Assembly: GCF_030518215.1 (NCBI RefSeq)
Contig: NZ_JAULRT010000062.1
Location: 620,001 to 684,000 of the forward strand
Direction of reading: 5' to 3'
DNA from: Gilvimarinus algae
Lineage (GTDB): Bacteria; Pseudomonadota; Gammaproteobacteria; Pseudomonadales; Cellvibrionaceae
DNA: 64,000 bases
In this document: one piece after another, positions 43,272-53,056 of the stretch
How positions within the stretch are numbered: the first letter of the stretch is position 1
Layout: the number at the start of each line of letters is the position of its first letter
Program-made: the position numbers and the translations under genes
Notes under the pieces: model-generated
Database searches by the model: none
The model's input: only the letters and a program-made list of their open reading frames with translations
Told to the model about the DNA's origin: nothing

Positions 43272-45446
43272 GTGAACTTTAAACGCCTCCCGCTCTGCAC
43301 TGCTCTATTGCTTTGTTTTCAGTCTCAATGGAGTCTGGCTCAGGACACCGCCAGTGATACCGAATCGCAAAATCGCCAGGAAGGCTCTATTGAAGAAATG
43401 TTGGTAACCGGCAAATACAGTGTGCCCCAAACCCTTAATACCGCCACAGGTCTCGGCCTGACTCTGCAGGAAACACCGCAGTCGGTGTCGATTTTGACCT
43501 TTGAGCGCATGCAGGATCAGGACATCACCACGATTCTTGAGGCGGTTAATAACGCGGTGAGCGTGAGCTCGGAAGAAGTGGACAATGTGCGCAACAATTT
43601 CTACTCGCGCGGCTTTCGTATCGACAGCTACCAGATTGACGGCGTCCCCACTTCCTGGAGCCTCGGTGGTGACTCGGGAGAAACCGTGGCCGATACCGCG
43701 ATTTACGAGCGCATTGAGTTTGTCCGCGGCGCTACCGGGTTGCTGACCGGGGTGGGAGATCCCTCGGCCTCTATTAACCTGGTGCGGAAAAAAGCCGACA
43801 GCCGCGAGTTAACCGGCTTTGTGGATTTTGCCGTGGGCAGTTGGGATGAGCGCCGGGTAACCGCCGATGTCGCCACCGCTCTGAACAAAAGCGGCAGTCT
43901 GCGCGGCCGTGTGGTGGGTCGTTACTTAGAGGGTGAGTCGCACGTTGATTACTACGAGGACGACAGAAACGTCTTTTACGGTGTTATTGAATCCGATCTG
44001 ACGGACAACACGTTACTGCGCCTCGGTGCCAGCTACCAGCACAGTGACCCGAAAAGCACAGTGTGGGGCGCGCTGCCGACGTTCTTTTCCGACGGCAGCA
44101 AAACCGACTGGGACGTTTCTAAAACCACGGCCATGGACTGGAACCGCTGGGAGACCACCAACACCAACTACTTTGCCAGCATCAGCCATGAGTTTGCGAA
44201 CGGCTGGGAGCTGAACGCCAACTACAACAAACTGCTGTACGAAAAAGACACCAAGCTGCTCTACGTCTATGGCTCCCTTGACAAGGAAACCGGCGAAGGG
44301 CTGAACGCCCAGCGCTATCGCAGCGATGGCGAGTCAGAACAGGACAGCATTGATGTTCAACTGAAAGGTGACTTCAGCCTGTTCAATCAGACCCACGATT
44401 TTGCCCTGGGCGCTTTGTACAGCGATCAGTCCGCCGATACCTTTACCCAGTTGCCCTTGGGGGGTGACATGAGCGGCGGCTACGACCGAGTGGATGTGGG
44501 TAACTTCTACGAATGGGGCAACCTGTACGAGCCCGAATGGTCCGACGAGCGCACCCAGTCCCAGGCAAGTGAAACCGAGCAGCGTGGCTACTACGGCGTT
44601 ACCCGACTCTCTGTGACAGAAAAGTTGAAATTTATTGTCGGCGGCCGTGTGGCGACCTGGTTGCGCACCGGTTTTGACTGGAGCGGTAACGTCGATTATG
44701 GCAACCGAGACGAGTTTATCCCCTATGCCGGCGCGCTCTACGATGTCACAGACACCCATCGTGTTTACGCCAGCTACACCGAGATTTTTAAGCCGCAAAA
44801 TAACCGCGATGCCAATGGCGAGTTTCTCGCGCCGTTGGTGGGCGAGAGTGCCGAAATCGGTTTAAAAAGCCGTTTCCTGGATGATCGACTGAACACCACC
44901 ATCGCGGTGTTTGATATACGCCAGGATAACCTCGCACAGGTGGATACCGGCTTTGAGGGCACGCCCGAGCAGCGGACGGCTTACATTGCCGCTCAGGGCG
45001 CTGAGAGCACGGGCGTGGAAATTGAAGTGGTAGGGCAACCCATTGACGGCTGGAACATTAGTGCCGGCTATACCCAGTACGACATTGAAGACGCCACCGG
45101 TAATAACATCAACACCGATATACCCACCAAACTGTTTAAGGTGTTTACATCCTATGAGTTCGCAGGTGCCTTATCGGGTTTGACAATCGGCGGCGGTGCC
45201 AACTGGCAAAACGAGAGTTACTCGGAAGGGGAAAACCCGGCGGGTGATGATGATCGCTTTACACAAGAGGCCTATGTGCTGGTCAATGCCATGGCGCGCT
45301 ACGCGTTTACCGACGCGCTGAGTGTGCAGTTTAACGCTGCCAATCTCACCGATGAAAAGTACTACTCGCAGGTGGGGCAGTTCAGTTCCTACCGCTATGG
45401 CACGCCGAGAAACTACACGCTGGGTCTGAACTACCGGTTTGACTAA
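43272..45446 (+). CDS. TonB-dependent siderophore receptor
   Basis: 724 residues, GTG start, with a signal peptide (cleavage near QWSLAQD). A TonB-box-like segment (IEEMLVTGKY) leads into the plug domain (LQETPQSVSILTFERMQDQ, then NNFYSRGFRIDSYQIDGVP), the pattern of FhuE/FoxA/FpvA-type ferric-siderophore receptors. A 22-strand barrel follows and ends in LGLNYRFD. No siderophore synthesis or ABC transporter genes are adjacent. A Fur-like box lies upstream, so it should be iron-repressed. The ligand cannot be told from sequence. Confidence 0.94.
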   Translation: MNFKRLPLCTALLLCFQSQWSLAQDTASDTESQNRQEGSIEEMLVTGKYSVPQTLNTATGLGLTLQETPQSVSILTFERMQDQDITTILEAVNNAVSVSSEEVDNVRNNFYSRGFRIDSYQIDGVPTSWSLGGDSGETVADTAIYERIEFVRGATGLLTGVGDPSASINLVRKKADSRELTGFVDFAVGSWDERRVTADVATALNKSGSLRGRVVGRYLEGESHVDYYEDDRNVFYGVIESDLTDNTLLRLGASYQHSDPKSTVWGALPTFFSDGSKTDWDVSKTTAMDWNRWETTNTNYFASISHEFANGWELNANYNKLLYEKDTKLLYVYGSLDKETGEGLNAQRYRSDGESEQDSIDVQLKGDFSLFNQTHDFALGALYSDQSADTFTQLPLGGDMSGGYDRVDVGNFYEWGNLYEPEWSDERTQSQASETEQRGYYGVTRLSVTEKLKFIVGGRVATWLRTGFDWSGNVDYGNRDEFIPYAGALYDVTDTHRVYASYTEIFKPQNNRDANGEFLAPLVGESAEIGLKSRFLDDRLNTTIAVFDIRQDNLAQVDTGFEGTPEQRTAYIAAQGAESTGVEIEVVGQPIDGWNISAGYTQYDIEDATGNNINTDIPTKLFKVFTSYEFAGALSGLTIGGGANWQNESYSEGENPAGDDDRFTQEAYVLVNAMARYAFTDALSVQFNAANLTDEKYYSQVGQFSSYRYGTPRNYTLGLNYRFD

Positions 45447-45634
45447 AAGGCCTATAGCGGGCTACCGCCGTCAGCGGAGCGCGGAAGGCTGATTTATTAC
45501 TTTGCAAACTCAGTGTTCTGTGCAGCGGCGGCACCCGAGCGGCTCTGTTGCGATGCTTTTCGAAGGCTCGCTCGTTAAGGGTCGAGCGCCCATTAGCGCG
45601 GTCACCACCGTGGCTGCGCTAATGAGCCCAGGGG

Positions 45635-46192
45635 TTAATCTCTTTTGTAGAGTGCCTCAATGGTGCTCGAGGCCAGGGCATTGGCATTGACCATATACCC
45701 GGCGAGCGCCCCCGAGGCGTTTTCCGGGATATCCAACGCCTTTGGCAGCGCGTAGACCGTAAACTGGTAGCGGTGAACGCCATGCCCTTGAGGTGGGCAG
45801 GCGCCGCCGAAACCTTTAATGCGGTAATCGTTGCTGACGTGCATGGCGCCCTCCGGCAGGCCCGAGCCGTCTGTGCTGCCTGCACCACGCGCCAGCTCAG
45901 TGGTTGAGGCGGGTAGGTTCACCAGCTGCCAGTGCCACCAGCCGCTGCCGGTGGGCGCGTCCGGGTCATAGGCAAACACCGCATAGGCTTCGGTGCCTTC
46001 GGGTGCTCCGCTCCAGCTCAGCTGTGGCGACAGGTTGTCGCCGTTGCAGCCAAAGCCTTCAAACTCAAAGGTCTTGCTCATCATTTCGCCATCGCTGATG
46101 TCGTCGCTGTGCAGGGTAAAGGTATCGGCCTGAACCTTGGCGCATAGCGCCAGCACCAGTGCGCTCAAGCCGTATGATAAACGCCGTTTCAT
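45635..46192 (-). CDS. YbhB/YbcL-family PEBP (Raf kinase inhibitor-like) protein, exported
   Basis: 185 residues from the ATG at 46192, with AAGGAG upstream, and a signal peptide ending near KVQA. The PEBP fold is shown by LSPQLSWSGAPEGT, YAVFAYDPDAPTGSGWWHW and GFGGACPPQGHGVHRYQFTVYAL, the last carrying the family's ligand-site CPP and HRY motifs. Periplasmic members such as YbcL have loosely defined roles. It is transcribed alone, opposite to its neighbours. Confidence 0.92.
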   Translation of the reverse strand: MKRRLSYGLSALVLALCAKVQADTFTLHSDDISDGEMMSKTFEFEGFGCNGDNLSPQLSWSGAPEGTEAYAVFAYDPDAPTGSGWWHWQLVNLPASTTELARGAGSTDGSGLPEGAMHVSNDYRIKGFGGACPPQGHGVHRYQFTVYALPKALDIPENASGALAGYMVNANALASSTIEALYKRD

Positions 46193-46431
46193 GGTCACTC
46201 CTTATTGGGTTGGACGGTAGAACATCATACCGAAACCCGAATCAACGCACATAGCCACCACGCTCTTGGCGAGTGCGAGTGGCTCCTTGCGGGGCGCTTT
46301 TTCCGATAGCCAATGCTTATACGACTATAGGGCGACTACTGCTGGCGTAAGCGTTGTTATTTGTATTATTATAATTTAATAAATTCATCGCGGACTTTAT
46401 TTGCCGATAACAATAGCTGTAGGAGATGACG

Positions 46432-47832
46432 ATGTCCCCTTTCTTGACGCGCGCCCTGGGTGCGGTTTTATTCGCTTTGGCCGCCAGTTCTCAGGCCGAT
46501 AACCCCATCATCAAAGAGCGTTTTAGTGCCGATCCAGCGGCGATTGTTCACGATGGCAAAGTCTATCTGTACGTCGGCCACGACCAGGCGGCACCCGATG
46601 GCGACTTCTTTGTGTTGCGCGAGTGGAACATCTACTCCTCTACAGACCTAGAGAACTGGACACTGGAAGGGGCTGTACCACGCAAGATTTTCGAATGGGC
46701 GGAGGCAGATTCGGCCTGGGCCGCACAGGCGGTGGAGCACGATGGCCGCTTTTACTGGTACACCACAGTGCGTATGCCGGTGCCGCCCAGCGGCGAGGGT
46801 TTGGGCGGTTATACCCTGGGTGTGGCGGTGTCGGACCATCCGGTGATCGGCTGGAAAGACGCTCTGGGCAAGCCGCTGCTGGACCCCAATGAGACCGAGC
46901 CCGCCCCCCATATGCTCGAGCATCAGCACAGCTGGGATGATATTGATCCCACGGTGTTTATCGACCACGACGGTCAGGCCTATCTGTATTGGGGCAACTC
47001 GCACCTGTACTACGCCAAACTGGCGGAGGACATGATTTCCTTTGACGGCGAGATTCACAGGGTAGAGATCGCCAACATGCCCGGCACCTTTACCGAGGCG
47101 CCCTGGCTGCACGAGAAAAACGGCCGCTATTATTTGACTTTTGCCATGAATTACCCCGAAGAGCTGGCCTACGCCATGAGCCATAGCCCCAAGGGACCCT
47201 GGGAGTTTAAGGGCAAGCTGATGGAGACGCTGGAAGACAGCGGTACCAGTCATCAGGCGATACTGGAGTATCAAGGCGGTGATTACTTTGTCTATCACAC
47301 GGCCGCTTTGCCTACGGGCGGCAACTTCCGCCGTTCGGTGTCCATGGAGGCACTCGTATACAACGCCGATGGAACCATCCAACCGATCACGCCCACCGCC
47401 TCTGGTATTACTCACGCCGCTCAGGCGCTGCAGAGTCTGGCGGACACGGACGAGTACCTGCGCTACGGCGACCATAGCTCAGTGTCCATGGGTGCGCTGA
47501 GCGCCGCCGATCGCTGGCAGTTTCAATGGCATTTAGCGGCTCTGGTCGAGCTCGACAACGCCGTTTCTTTCCAGCCGGAAACTCGCATGGGCTACTACCT
47601 GAGCCATCAAGAGGGTGAGCTGAGCATTCAACGTCATAATGGCACCGACGCATTTGCCCAAAGTGCTACTTTCATCAAGGTCGACGGCCTGGCCGGGCAG
47701 GGCAGCTCCTACCGGCTGCTGAACGACAGCTCAACGTACCTGATGAGCAAAGGCGACGGCCTGACACTGGGCCAGCCCGGTTCCGCCGCCGAGCGCAAGG
47801 CCGCCAGCTTTCAGGCGATGCCGGTGGAGTAA
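46432..47832 (+). CDS. Secreted GH43 glycoside hydrolase with C-terminal AbfB domain
   Basis: 466 residues. ATG 46432 is chosen because AGGAG (46421-46425) touches the alternative ATG at 46426 but stands six bases from this one. A signal peptide ends near SSQA. The five-bladed propeller holds the GH43 triad: Asp34 (SADPAAI), Asp172 (DDIDPTVFID) and Glu222 (FTEAPWL). Residues from about 345 resemble AbfB (CBM42), an arabinofuranose-binding beta-trefoil (GYYLSHQ, then ATFIKVDGL). GH43 enzymes are mostly beta-xylosidases, alpha-L-arabinofuranosidases or arabinanases, so side-chain removal from arabinoxylan or arabinan is likely. An AT-rich upstream region with TATAAT at 46370 may be its promoter. 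Confidence 0.9.
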   Translation: MSPFLTRALGAVLFALAASSQADNPIIKERFSADPAAIVHDGKVYLYVGHDQAAPDGDFFVLREWNIYSSTDLENWTLEGAVPRKIFEWAEADSAWAAQAVEHDGRFYWYTTVRMPVPPSGEGLGGYTLGVAVSDHPVIGWKDALGKPLLDPNETEPAPHMLEHQHSWDDIDPTVFIDHDGQAYLYWGNSHLYYAKLAEDMISFDGEIHRVEIANMPGTFTEAPWLHEKNGRYYLTFAMNYPEELAYAMSHSPKGPWEFKGKLMETLEDSGTSHQAILEYQGGDYFVYHTAALPTGGNFRRSVSMEALVYNADGTIQPITPTASGITHAAQALQSLADTDEYLRYGDHSSVSMGALSAADRWQFQWHLAALVELDNAVSFQPETRMGYYLSHQEGELSIQRHNGTDAFAQSATFIKVDGLAGQGSSYRLLNDSSTYLMSKGDGLTLGQPGSAAERKAASFQAMPVE

Positions 47833-48213
47833 AACCTTGCGGCAGGGCTGACGGCGCCATTCGAGTGGCCTGATGCCAGACCGGCTCCGGCGGTGAGCGG
47901 TGTCATATTTGATTTCCAGCGCGGTCTTGGGCGATAGCGCGTGATCGCCGACCACTGCCGGAGCCGTCATATCTTGGGCGTCTGATCTCAGGCGCTCTAG
48001 CCCAATAGATGAAATTTTTTCTCAATAGCCTATAATACCGGCCCGTCGATGGGCTGTGGGCAACCCCGCAATCCCGGCCGTTACCGAGTCTGGCGCTCAC
48101 CGCGCGCCAGATAGTGGGTAGGCGCCGTGTTGCCAGCTTGCACCCCGATACTAACCCCATAACAGGCGGGCAGCGGCCATCCCGCGGCCACCTGCACACT
48201 ACGGAGATCTATC
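47833..48213. other. Gene-free region before mdh
   Basis: About 380 bp with no supported gene. CGGCTCCGGC (47882-47891) and GCCGGAGCCG (47957-47966) form a widely spaced 10-bp inverted repeat that might end GH43 transcription. TATAAT at 48031-48036 is the best -10 candidate for mdh, with no good -35 partner, which would leave a leader of about 170 nt. I see no recognisable riboswitch. Confidence 0.45.
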
Positions 48214-49194
48214 GTGAAAGCACCCGTTCGAGTTACCGTCACCGGCGCCGCTGGTCAAATCAGCTACTCCTTGTTGTTCCGCATCGCCTCTGGCGCCATG
48301 CTGGGTGAAGACCAGCCCGTGATCCTGCAACTGCTGGAAATTACCCCGGCGCTGGAAGCACTCAAAGGTGTTGCCATGGAGCTGGATGACTGTGCTTTCC
48401 CGCTGCTCGCCGGCATGGTGTGCACCGATGATCCGAACGTCGCTTTTAAAGACACCGACTACGCCCTGCTGGTTGGCGCGCGTCCACGCGGCCCTGGCAT
48501 GGAGCGCAAGGATTTGCTTTCCGCCAATGCCGAAATCTTCTCTGTGCAGGGCAAGGCCATCAATGACCACGCCTCTCGCGATGTGAAAGTGCTGGTGGTC
48601 GGCAACCCGGCCAACACCAACGCCCTGATCGCTCAGCGCAACGCGCCGGACATCAACCCCCGCCAGTTCACTGCCATGATGCGTTTGGACCACAACCGCG
48701 CGCTGACGCAACTGGCGCAGAAAACCGGCAAGACCATCGCCGATGTGAAAAATCTGGTGGTCTGGGGCAATCACTCAGCCACTCAATACCCGGATGTTCA
48801 CAACGCCACCGTTGATGGCGCTGCTGCCATGAGCCTGATCGACCAGCCTTGGTACGAAAACGATTTTATCCCCACCGTACAACAGCGCGGCGCCGCCATT
48901 ATTAAAGCGCGTGGTGCCTCTTCAGCCGCTTCGGCCGCCAATGCCGCTATCGACCATATGCGCGACTGGGCCCTGGGCAGTGCAGAGGGCGACTGGGTGA
49001 GCATGGGTATCTACAGCGATGGCAGTTACGGCATCGAAGAAGGACTGATTTACTCTTTCCCCTGCGTGTGCAAAAACGGGGATTGGGAAATCGTTCAGGG
49101 TGTCGAAACCAACGACTTCTCCAAGGCCCGTATGAAAGCCACTGAGCAAGAGTTGAAAGAAGAGCGCGACGCCGTGGCTCACCTGCTGCCCTAA
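48214..49194 (+). CDS. mdh: NAD-dependent malate dehydrogenase
   Basis: 326 residues, GTG start, with CGGAGA upstream. It interconverts malate and oxaloacetate in the TCA cycle. It is of the cytosolic/eubacterial type related to the thermostable Thermus enzyme, not the E. coli mitochondrial-like type: [17 protein letters not shown] is the NAD site, [13 protein letters not shown] and MRLDHNRA carry the substrate arginine region, and [14 protein letters not shown] holds the catalytic histidine. A strong intrinsic terminator follows 19 bp after its stop codon, so it is a single-gene unit. Confidence 0.97.
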   Translation: MKAPVRVTVTGAAGQISYSLLFRIASGAMLGEDQPVILQLLEITPALEALKGVAMELDDCAFPLLAGMVCTDDPNVAFKDTDYALLVGARPRGPGMERKDLLSANAEIFSVQGKAINDHASRDVKVLVVGNPANTNALIAQRNAPDINPRQFTAMMRLDHNRALTQLAQKTGKTIADVKNLVVWGNHSATQYPDVHNATVDGAAAMSLIDQPWYENDFIPTVQQRGAAIIKARGASSAASAANAAIDHMRDWALGSAEGDWVSMGIYSDGSYGIEEGLIYSFPCVCKNGDWEIVQGVETNDFSKARMKATEQELKEERDAVAHLLP

Positions 49195-49213
49195 GGGTTA
49201 GTGTGTGCCAAAG

Positions 49214-49242
49214 AAAACCCGCGTTTTTACGCGGGTTTTTTT
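49214..49242 (+). terminator. Rho-independent terminator of mdh
   Basis: AAAACCCGCGT (49214-49224) pairs with ACGCGGGTTTT (49229-49239) around a TTTT loop, and the T-run extends to 49242. It begins 20 bp after the mdh stop codon. Confidence 0.93.
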
Positions 49243-49328
49243 ATGTGTAGTCGATTTACCTTCATGCCTCGCCCTCCTATAATCGCCAATGACATAAATT
49301 TTTATATATAAAAAATAGGCGAATCACG

Positions 49329-51773
49329 ATGAGGTACCGTTTCCGCTCTGGCATTGCAGCTCTTTGTGCTTATCTACTCATCACGGCCTTGTCTGGCTCC
49401 GCCTTGGCCGCTGCCGAGCCCGAGCCGGCTCGCACTGCACGCGTGATCCCGCTGGCTGACGACGCCTTCGCCGGCAGCTCGGTGAATATGGTGGCCGGGG
49501 CCCAGTCCTTGTACACCGACAGCGTGCATCAATACGCCGGCTTTTATAACGCCAAGGGGCAGCTCGTGTTGGCCAAGCGCCGTCTGGGGGAGGATCGCTG
49601 GCAGCGCGAGATCACGGCGTTCACCGGTAACGTCAATGACGCCCATAACAGCATAAGCCTGATCGCCGATGGTAAGGGTTACCTGCATCTTGCCTGGGAT
49701 CAGCACAACAACCCGCTTAATTACGCCGTCAGTGACTCGCCGGGCTCGCTAACGCTCAGGCGCGCCGATATGCTCGGGCGCAAAGAATCGAGCGTGACTT
49801 ACCCACAATTTCTGCGTCTGCCCGAGGGGGACCTGTTGTTGTCCTACCGCGACGGGGGCTCAGGTAGAGGTGATTTGGTGCTTAACCGTTTCAGCGTCGC
49901 GTCGGGGCGTTGGGTGCGCGTGCAGGACAACCTGATCAGTGGCGAGGGCGAGCGCAGCGCCTACTGGGACCTGACCCTAGACGGCCAGGGTGGTTTGCAC
50001 CTGGCCTGGACGTGGCGCGAAACGCCGGATGTGGCGACCAATCACGACCTGCTCTATGCCTACTCGCCCGATGGAGGCGAGCGCTGGCAAAAGAGCAGTG
50101 GTGACACCTACACCTTGCCCATTACCGCCCAGAGCGCGGAGGTGGCGAGGGCCGTGGCCCAAAACACCAATTTGATGAACCCACCGCGAATCGCCACCGA
50201 TCGTGAGGGAAAAGCGTATTTGGTTTCATACTGGTCACCCGAAAAGGATCAGCCGCCGGCCTTTCACTTGGTATACCAGGACGATGGCGCTTGGCGGACT
50301 TTGCGAGGGCCGGGCGCGGGGGAACATTTTACCCTGTCAGGGTGGGGCACCAAGCGGCCTCCACTCTCCCGGGCGAGCCTGTTGATTGAGTACGACTGGG
50401 AAAAAAGCTGGGCGCACATTATCTACCGGGACGATACCGCAGGCGGGCGTGTTTTGATGGGCACCGCGGAAGACTTAACCCGCCCTGAGTGGCGCATGCG
50501 TTATCTGACCGACACCTCTGTGGGCGCCTGGGAGCCAAACATCGACCCGGCTCAATGGGCTAGGCTGAAGCAGGCCCAGCTGTTGTTGCAGCCGGTGCGA
50601 CAAATCGATGGCGATGACTCAACGGGCGCGGGCAGCGAGGCTGCGCCCATTGAGCTACTGATGTTTAAGCCCGACTGGGAGTCTCATCAGTCCCGCGAGG
50701 CGGCCGGCGATACGATGCAAGTAAAGCGCCAGCAGACAAGACCCATTGACCCGGCGCAGGTCAAGGCGCTCGCGAAACAGGTGGCTGATTGGCAGTGGGC
50801 CAACATGCCTGATGGCTGGCATTATCACCCCCAAGGGTGGGGCGTTTGCCCGTTGTATGTCGGTATGCTGGACATGGATCCCTTTCTGCCTGCGGGTAAC
50901 TTGAAAGCCAGGCTGCTTGAGCGTGGCCGCGAGCTAGCATTTGCCCCGCGCGATAACAATCCCTTTGATGCCGACGATTACTGTGTTTCTCAGGCGTGGC
51001 TTCGCCTATATCAGGACGAGGGTGACGAGGCGATGCTCAGCCCCAGCAAAAATTGGCTGGATAGAATTTTGCGAAACCCGCCCACCCACTCGCTAGATTG
51101 GGGCTACCCTCATAGCCGCCACCGTTGGAGTTGGAGTGATTCGCTGTTTATGGGTCCTATGGCGTGGATCTTACTATGGGAAGTGACGGGCGATGAAAAA
51201 TACCTGAGCTTTATGAACCGCGAGTGGTGGGCCACCACCGAGCGCTTGTATCGCCCGGACATCGGCCTGTACTTTCGCGACGAATCTTATCTGGATGTGC
51301 GTGAACAAAATGGCAAAACCGTGCACTGGTCGCGTGGCACTTCCTGGGTGATTGCCGGTTTGGCGCAGATGCTGGAGCATTTGCCGCAAGATTATCCGGA
51401 GTATCAGCGATATAAAGTGCTGTTTCAGGAAATGGCCGCAGCGTTTCTTCAGGCCCAGCAAGCGGACGGGCTATGGCGCCCGGGTCTGCTCGACCCGCAA
51501 ACGCACAACGCCCGCGAAACTAGCGGCAGTGCCTTTATCGCATTTGCCTTTGCCTCGGGCATTAATCAAGAAGTGTTGCCAGCTGAAACCTATAGGCCGG
51601 CGGTACAGAAAACCTGGGCGGCTTTATCGCAAAGCGTTCAGCCAAACGGCAAGCTCACTCAGGTGCAGCCGGTGGGGGCAGGACCCCACGGCTTTGACCC
51701 GGACAATGCCGCGCCATTTGCCAGTGGGGCACTGTTGATGTTGGCCAGCGAGCTGATGCGTCTGGCTGATTAG
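49329..51773 (+). CDS. Secreted fusion: BNR-type propeller (PL24/PL25-like lyase candidate) plus GH105 unsaturated uronyl hydrolase
   Basis: 814 residues with a signal peptide ending near SALAAA. Residues about 40-450 form a BNR_4-type beta-propeller. His106 (NDAHNS), His126 (WDQHNNPL), Tyr158 (VTYPQF) and Arg174 (LSYRDGG) have the same order and nearly the same spacing (20, 32 and 16) as the active-site set I recall for PL24/PL25 ulvan lyases. Residues about 470-814 are an (alpha/alpha)6 barrel of GH105, with the probable catalytic Asp604 in SWSDSLFMGP and the block WSRGTSWVIAGLAQML. Lyases leave an unsaturated uronyl end and GH105 enzymes remove it, so one polypeptide could perform both steps. 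Substrate is inferred as ulvan or another uronate-rich polymer; the propeller could instead only bind glycan. Confidence 0.85.
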   Translation: MRYRFRSGIAALCAYLLITALSGSALAAAEPEPARTARVIPLADDAFAGSSVNMVAGAQSLYTDSVHQYAGFYNAKGQLVLAKRRLGEDRWQREITAFTGNVNDAHNSISLIADGKGYLHLAWDQHNNPLNYAVSDSPGSLTLRRADMLGRKESSVTYPQFLRLPEGDLLLSYRDGGSGRGDLVLNRFSVASGRWVRVQDNLISGEGERSAYWDLTLDGQGGLHLAWTWRETPDVATNHDLLYAYSPDGGERWQKSSGDTYTLPITAQSAEVARAVAQNTNLMNPPRIATDREGKAYLVSYWSPEKDQPPAFHLVYQDDGAWRTLRGPGAGEHFTLSGWGTKRPPLSRASLLIEYDWEKSWAHIIYRDDTAGGRVLMGTAEDLTRPEWRMRYLTDTSVGAWEPNIDPAQWARLKQAQLLLQPVRQIDGDDSTGAGSEAAPIELLMFKPDWESHQSREAAGDTMQVKRQQTRPIDPAQVKALAKQVADWQWANMPDGWHYHPQGWGVCPLYVGMLDMDPFLPAGNLKARLLERGRELAFAPRDNNPFDADDYCVSQAWLRLYQDEGDEAMLSPSKNWLDRILRNPPTHSLDWGYPHSRHRWSWSDSLFMGPMAWILLWEVTGDEKYLSFMNREWWATTERLYRPDIGLYFRDESYLDVREQNGKTVHWSRGTSWVIAGLAQMLEHLPQDYPEYQRYKVLFQEMAAAFLQAQQADGLWRPGLLDPQTHNARETSGSAFIAFAFASGINQEVLPAETYRPAVQKTWAALSQSVQPNGKLTQVQPVGAGPHGFDPDNAAPFASGALLMLASELMRLAD

Positions 51774-52879
51774 CGATCGGTGGTGGGTTTGTCCGAGTAG
51801 TGCACCTGACCGTGTTCATCGGTGTAGCGGTAGACGGTGCCGGTCTCACCTTCGGTAACGGAGGCATCGGCGCCTTTTTGGATTTCCTTGATGGTGATTT
51901 GGTTGTCGGCATTAAAGGCGGCGATTGAGCCTGTGCCATCAACAAAAATAATTTCGGCCAGTTCGTTGAGCTTGGGATTGGCGAGCAGCGGGAGTTTGTT
52001 CTCGGCCTGCATCTGGGCTCGGAACTCGGGATCGTTGACGATGGATTGCACCCGTGGGTCGTTTTTCATGAGCTGCACGCGCTGCCACCCCAGGGTGATT
52101 TTTTTCGCGGTCTCGCGGGCGCTGTCTTTGCTGTCGACACCCAGGCCCGAGGCCTCGAGCAGGTGCTTCATATCCTGGTTTTCCATCAGCCGACGAAACT
52201 CCGGCACTTTCATCAGCTCGTCGACGTCGCCCTCTTTCATCAGTCGCTGAGCGCGATTGTCGTTGAGCAGTTTTTGCAGGTCGGGATTATTGCTAACCCG
52301 GGTCACGCGATCCACGCTGTCTACCGGGTCGGCGATAAACGCTTCGCCCAGTTTCACACTGCTGCGGTCGGCGCCGCTCAGCGACATAATCGCACCGGCG
52401 GATTTGCTCACGGCCAGCTTGGCCGCCTTACCCACTGGGTCGCTTTTGGCGGGCGCGGTGGGCTCGTTGTTTTCAGCCTTAAGGTCTTTGGCCGAGTTGT
52501 ACACATCCAAGGTATACACCAGCAGCAAGCCGACAAAGGCGCCCACCAGAGCGCCCACCAGCAGTCCGGCAATGCGCGAGCCTGCGCCGGGATTCTTGTC
52601 GTTGCCGGGGGTGAGCTTGGCCAGAATCCAGAAAATCAGGCGGATACCGATCATGACCACGATAAAGACCGCGATGCCCCCGGTGATGTAGGCGGCAATG
52701 CCGTCGATGGGGGTGTGCATTTTGACCTGCGCGGCGGCGGGTTTGCTGAAGTAAAAAGCCGCGCCATAGGCGCCGACAAAACTGACGGTGCGCGCCAGTG
52801 ACCCCCAAAACCCGTTAAAATAACCGCGAATAGCAAAAAAAGCGGTAATGACCAAAAATACAATTGCGTAAACGCCCAT
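51770..52879 (-). CDS. CvpA-family membrane protein with long C-terminal extension
   Basis: 369 residues from the ATG at 52879. A longer frame to 53686 is antisense to rlmA and lacks family content. About four membrane segments in the first 140 residues (IRGYFNGFWGSLARTVSFVG, FIVVMIGIRLIFWIL, then the Gly-rich RIAGLLVGALVGAFVGLLL) match the CvpA fold linked in E. coli to colicin V export and envelope integrity. The cytoplasmic or periplasmic tail (about 150-340) is helical with STI1-like PEFRRLMENQDMKHLLEA repeats. It ends with a DUF4124-like YRYTDEHGQVHYSDKP. Its stop overlaps the end of the lyase-GH105 gene by 4 bp, tail to tail. Its role is unknown. Confidence 0.8.
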   Translation of the reverse strand: MGVYAIVFLVITAFFAIRGYFNGFWGSLARTVSFVGAYGAAFYFSKPAAAQVKMHTPIDGIAAYITGGIAVFIVVMIGIRLIFWILAKLTPGNDKNPGAGSRIAGLLVGALVGAFVGLLLVYTLDVYNSAKDLKAENNEPTAPAKSDPVGKAAKLAVSKSAGAIMSLSGADRSSVKLGEAFIADPVDSVDRVTRVSNNPDLQKLLNDNRAQRLMKEGDVDELMKVPEFRRLMENQDMKHLLEASGLGVDSKDSARETAKKITLGWQRVQLMKNDPRVQSIVNDPEFRAQMQAENKLPLLANPKLNELAEIIFVDGTGSIAAFNADNQITIKEIQKGADASVTEGETGTVYRYTDEHGQVHYSDKPTTDR

Positions 52880-53056
52880 CTTGTCGTCCTGTTGCTGATT
52901 TATTGTGAGCCGCCAGGTTGAGATCATATAACACAGACTCTTTGGGTGCCACGCTATCGGGGGAACTCCTTTGACCAATTTACCTAAAGCACCGGCATCT
53001 TCGGCTACAGGAACACTGGGCTGGCAGTATGAGTGCCTGATTCCGGGGCGCCACTG

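Noticed and set aside
46370-46375. TATAAT before the GH43 gene as a defined promoter
   Set aside because: There is no convincing -35 at proper spacing; the region is AT-rich, so the hexamer alone is weak evidence.
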